From: Rhodospirillaceae bacterium
GTDB lineage: Bacteria > Pseudomonadota > Alphaproteobacteria > Rhodospirillales > Magnetovibrionaceae
Direction: 5' to 3'
Length of the DNA: 8,330 nt
Assembly (NCBI GenBank): GCA_002401565.1
Contig: NVTL01000003.1
Span: 74,755 to 83,084, forward strand
Shown: positions 6,818 to 8,330 of the stretch, one piece after another
How the letters are laid out: every line of letters starts with the position of its first letter
Numbering within the stretch: the stretch's first letter is position 1
Program-made: the position numbers and the translations under genes
The notes under the pieces: generated by a model
Databases searched by the model: none
Seen by the model: only the letters and a program-made list of their open reading frames with translations
Told to the model about the DNA's origin: nothing

Positions 6818-7819
6818 TTATTGTTTGTTCTCGTCACCGAGGTAATGGAACCAAACATCGGTGGCTTTTTCGATACTTTTAGGATCCCAAACCGGGGCAT
6901 CTTTCCAGTTATCAATATATTTAAACATCATCGCAACGCCATCTTCAAACGGAACTTTTGCACGCCAGTCTAAAAGACGTTCAATTTTCGCCGTATCGCC
7001 AAACGTACAATCGGGTTCACCTGGGCGTTTGGGAATGTACACAACTTCCCCGCCAAGCAATTCCACCAATTTGTTGACGCTGTAATGATCACCGCTACCG
7101 ACATTCATCGCTTCGCCAGAAACATCGGACGCGGCGGCCATGAAGAATGCGTTAGCCACATCGGTGACATAAGTGAAATCCCGCGTCTGTGTGCCGTCTC
7201 CGACGACAGTATAAGGTGATCCGTTTAATTTCTGAGCGAGGAAAACGCCGAACACGGCACCATATGCACCTGCGGTTCTAGAACGTGGACCAAACACATT
7301 AAATAATCTCAAGGACACTGCGGGAAGGCCATAGACCTGCGACCAGTGCAAAACCATTTCCTCACCCATGTATTTGGTTAACGCATAAGGGTACTGTGGC
7401 TGGATTGGGGATGTTTCTGGTGTTGGGTAGACCTCTGGAATGCCATAGCTTGACGATGATGCAGCATAGACGAAACGAGAGACCCCAACGCTACGGGCAC
7501 ACTCGAGAACATTTAAGGTCCCTGTCGCATTAACATTGTAATAATGGCTTGGCTGTTCAATCGAAGGAACGATGTCAGCCATACCAGCAAGATGAAAGAC
7601 CCAGTCCACACCGTCAAAAGCTGGCTTAAGGGCGTCTAGATCACAGATATCCGCCTCAATGAACGTGAAGTCGGGATGTGATAAAATAGACGACAAATTA
7701 GCCGTTCGACCCGAAGCCAGATTATCAACAACGACCACACCATATCCATTATTGATCAGGAGTTCCGCAAGGTGGCTACCAATAAATCCAGCACCGCCTG
7801 TTATAAGAGCTTTTTTCAT
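6818..7819 (-). CDS. NAD-dependent nucleotide-sugar epimerase/dehydratase (extended SDR, GalE-like)
   Basis: A 333-residue extended short-chain dehydrogenase/reductase. It begins with the Rossmann motif TGGAGFIGSH (7-16) and VVVDNL (29-34), where Asp32 points to NAD rather than NADP. HLAG (76-79) follows, then the catalytic Ser cluster AASSSSYG (119-126) and Tyr145-x3-Lys149 (YALTK). RLFNVFGPRS (171-180) and DGTQTRDFTYVTDVANA (208-224) are nucleotide-sugar-binding signatures of the UDP-glucose 4-epimerase/UDP-glucuronate-type group. The length is normal for the family. GGTGA lies 4 bases before the ATG. The gene starts 45 bases after the partial radical SAM gene and ends 40 bases before the bifunctional gene. 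It would act on an NDP-sugar, possibly the one made by the next gene product, in a role comparable to HldD or GalE. Epimerase versus dehydratase or decarboxylase cannot be settled from motifs alone. Confidence 0.93.
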   Translation of the reverse strand: MKKALITGGAGFIGSHLAELLINNGYGVVVVDNLASGRTANLSSILSHPDFTFIEADICDLDALKPAFDGVDWVFHLAGMADIVPSIEQPSHYYNVNATGTLNVLECARSVGVSRFVYAASSSSYGIPEVYPTPETSPIQPQYPYALTKYMGEEMVLHWSQVYGLPAVSLRLFNVFGPRSRTAGAYGAVFGVFLAQKLNGSPYTVVGDGTQTRDFTYVTDVANAFFMAAASDVSGEAMNVGSGDHYSVNKLVELLGGEVVYIPKRPGEPDCTFGDTAKIERLLDWRAKVPFEDGVAMMFKYIDNWKDAPVWDPKSIEKATDVWFHYLGDENKQ

Positions 7820-7864
7820 TTTTTCACCATGATTGATTTAGGCTGAGAAATAATGTTCGCAAAC

Positions 7865-8330
7865 TTAAATGAAATTGACATGATCAACCAAGTCTTCACG
7901 CAATTTAAATAAATACCGATTGATTTCGTCCATGCGACAATTGACCCGGCATTCCTTAATGTCTAGGTTTTCTCGAATATGATGAAAGCTTGCTTCCCGC
8001 TTGACCCCTTCCCATACAGACTTGAACGTGTTGTCGTTAAGATTACCGTACATAAATTTTTCATCCAAGAGATAAGCACTACATCCACAGACCTCGCCAT
8101 TGGACATCACATAAGCCCAAAAGAACGGGGTCGCATTACATTTTGTATAGCGCAGGCCTTCGTCTTCGGTGTATTTTTTCATTGAATTTTCACGAAAAAC
8201 AACATGAAAATCATCTGTATTCAAGGCTCTGAGTTCATCGGCTTGTTGAAGGTAGGTCGAATAATCAATCCCTTCATATTCATGTGTTTCACTGAACATG
8301 TGTTGGGAATACGGTTTGATCACCAAATAA
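7865..8330 (-). CDS. Radical SAM/SPASM-type protein, C-terminal part only (cut by the window edge)
   Basis: The frame is open to the right edge, so at least 155 C-terminal residues are present and the N-terminus lies outside. The TTG at 8326-8324 is unlikely to be a real start, since the preceding codon is also coding. Counting from that TTG, cysteines 63, 80, 82, 126 and 130 lie in a C-x16-C-x1-C-x43-C-x3-C layout, with the aromatic/turn context FFWAYVMSNGEVCGCS, then YGNLNDNTFKSVWEG, typical of SPASM/twitch C-termini (a Gly-Asn turn and an F-x-x-hydrophobic-W helix). The same arrangement is found in the complete radical SAM protein at 669-1754. The radical SAM CxxxCxxC motif itself would be outside the window, so the call rests on the auxiliary-cluster domain. 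By context it may modify a sugar or a glycan-linked substrate. It ends 45 bases before the epimerase gene. Confidence 0.75.
   Translation of the reverse strand, partial: YLVIKPYSQHMFSETHEYEGIDYSTYLQQADELRALNTDDFHVVFRENSMKKYTEDEGLRYTKCNATPFFWAYVMSNGEVCGCSAYLLDEKFMYGNLNDNTFKSVWEGVKREASFHHIRENLDIKECRVNCRMDEINRYLFKLREDLVDHVNFI

Larger units (their letters stand above)
1..8330 (-). other. Probable single operon for an activated sugar of a surface glycan
   Basis: All nine genes share one strand. In transcription order the spacings are 45, 40, 57, -4, -4, 2, 43 and 6 bases. None of the three longer early gaps, nor the 43-base gap before the second radical SAM gene, shows a GC-rich hairpin with a T-run or a recognisable promoter. 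The overlapping block from HAD phosphatase to transketolase C subunit looks translationally coupled. The combination of split transketolase, kinase/nucleotidyltransferase, phosphatase, epimerase, radical SAM enzymes and methyltransferase is what a pathway to a modified nucleotide-sugar would need. No glycosyltransferase, flippase or polymerase is inside the window; if the reading is right they should lie nearby. Confidence 0.65.

Noticed and set aside
6778..6915. In-frame 46-codon extension of the bifunctional gene, starting with an ATG at 6915
   Set aside because: It would overlap nearly 100 bases of the epimerase gene, has no domain content, and a start with a ribosome binding site exists at 6777, right before the conserved domain.

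Overview
The window is one uninterrupted run of nine genes, all on the minus strand, so transcription runs from right to left. Both ends are cut inside genes: a radical SAM protein at the right edge (only its C-terminal part is present) and a SAM-dependent methyltransferase at the left edge (only its last residues are missing). There are no RNA genes, insertion sequences, CRISPR arrays or long non-coding stretches. The largest gap between genes is 57 bases. No convincing promoter or terminator is visible, so the genes probably form one operon, or part of a longer one, whose promoter lies beyond the right edge.

In transcription order the genes are: (1) partial radical SAM/SPASM-type protein, 7865-8330; (2) GalE-like NAD-dependent sugar epimerase/dehydratase, 6818-7819; (3) bifunctional HldE-like protein with the nucleotidyltransferase domain in front of the PfkB kinase domain, 5251-6777; (4) small HAD-family phosphatase with a TTG start, 4585-5193; (5) APH/choline-kinase-like phosphotransferase, 3566-4588; (6) transketolase N-terminal (TPP-binding) subunit, 2730-3569; (7) transketolase C-terminal subunit, 1798-2727; (8) complete radical SAM protein with a short SPASM/twitch-like C-terminus, 669-1754; (9) class I methyltransferase, 1-662. 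Genes 4 to 7 are tightly joined: two ATGA stop/start overlaps and one 2-base gap.

The content is typical of an accessory cell-surface polysaccharide, LPS or flagellin-glycan locus: the enzymes make and decorate an activated sugar. A plausible but unproven reading is that the split transketolase makes a ketose phosphate (for example sedoheptulose 7-phosphate). The kinase domain of gene 3 or the gene 5 kinase would then add a phosphate, the HAD protein would remove one, and the nucleotidyltransferase domain would activate the sugar. The epimerase, the radical SAM enzymes and the methyltransferase would modify the sugar further. This resembles the ADP-heptose route (HldE plus GmhB plus HldD), but no GmhA-type isomerase is in the window and the final sugar cannot be read from the sequence.

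The organism looks like a Gram-negative bacterium of moderate G+C (by eye mid-40s percent). A proteobacterium, perhaps a marine or aquatic alphaproteobacterium, is a guess from protein style only. No housekeeping marker is present to settle it.
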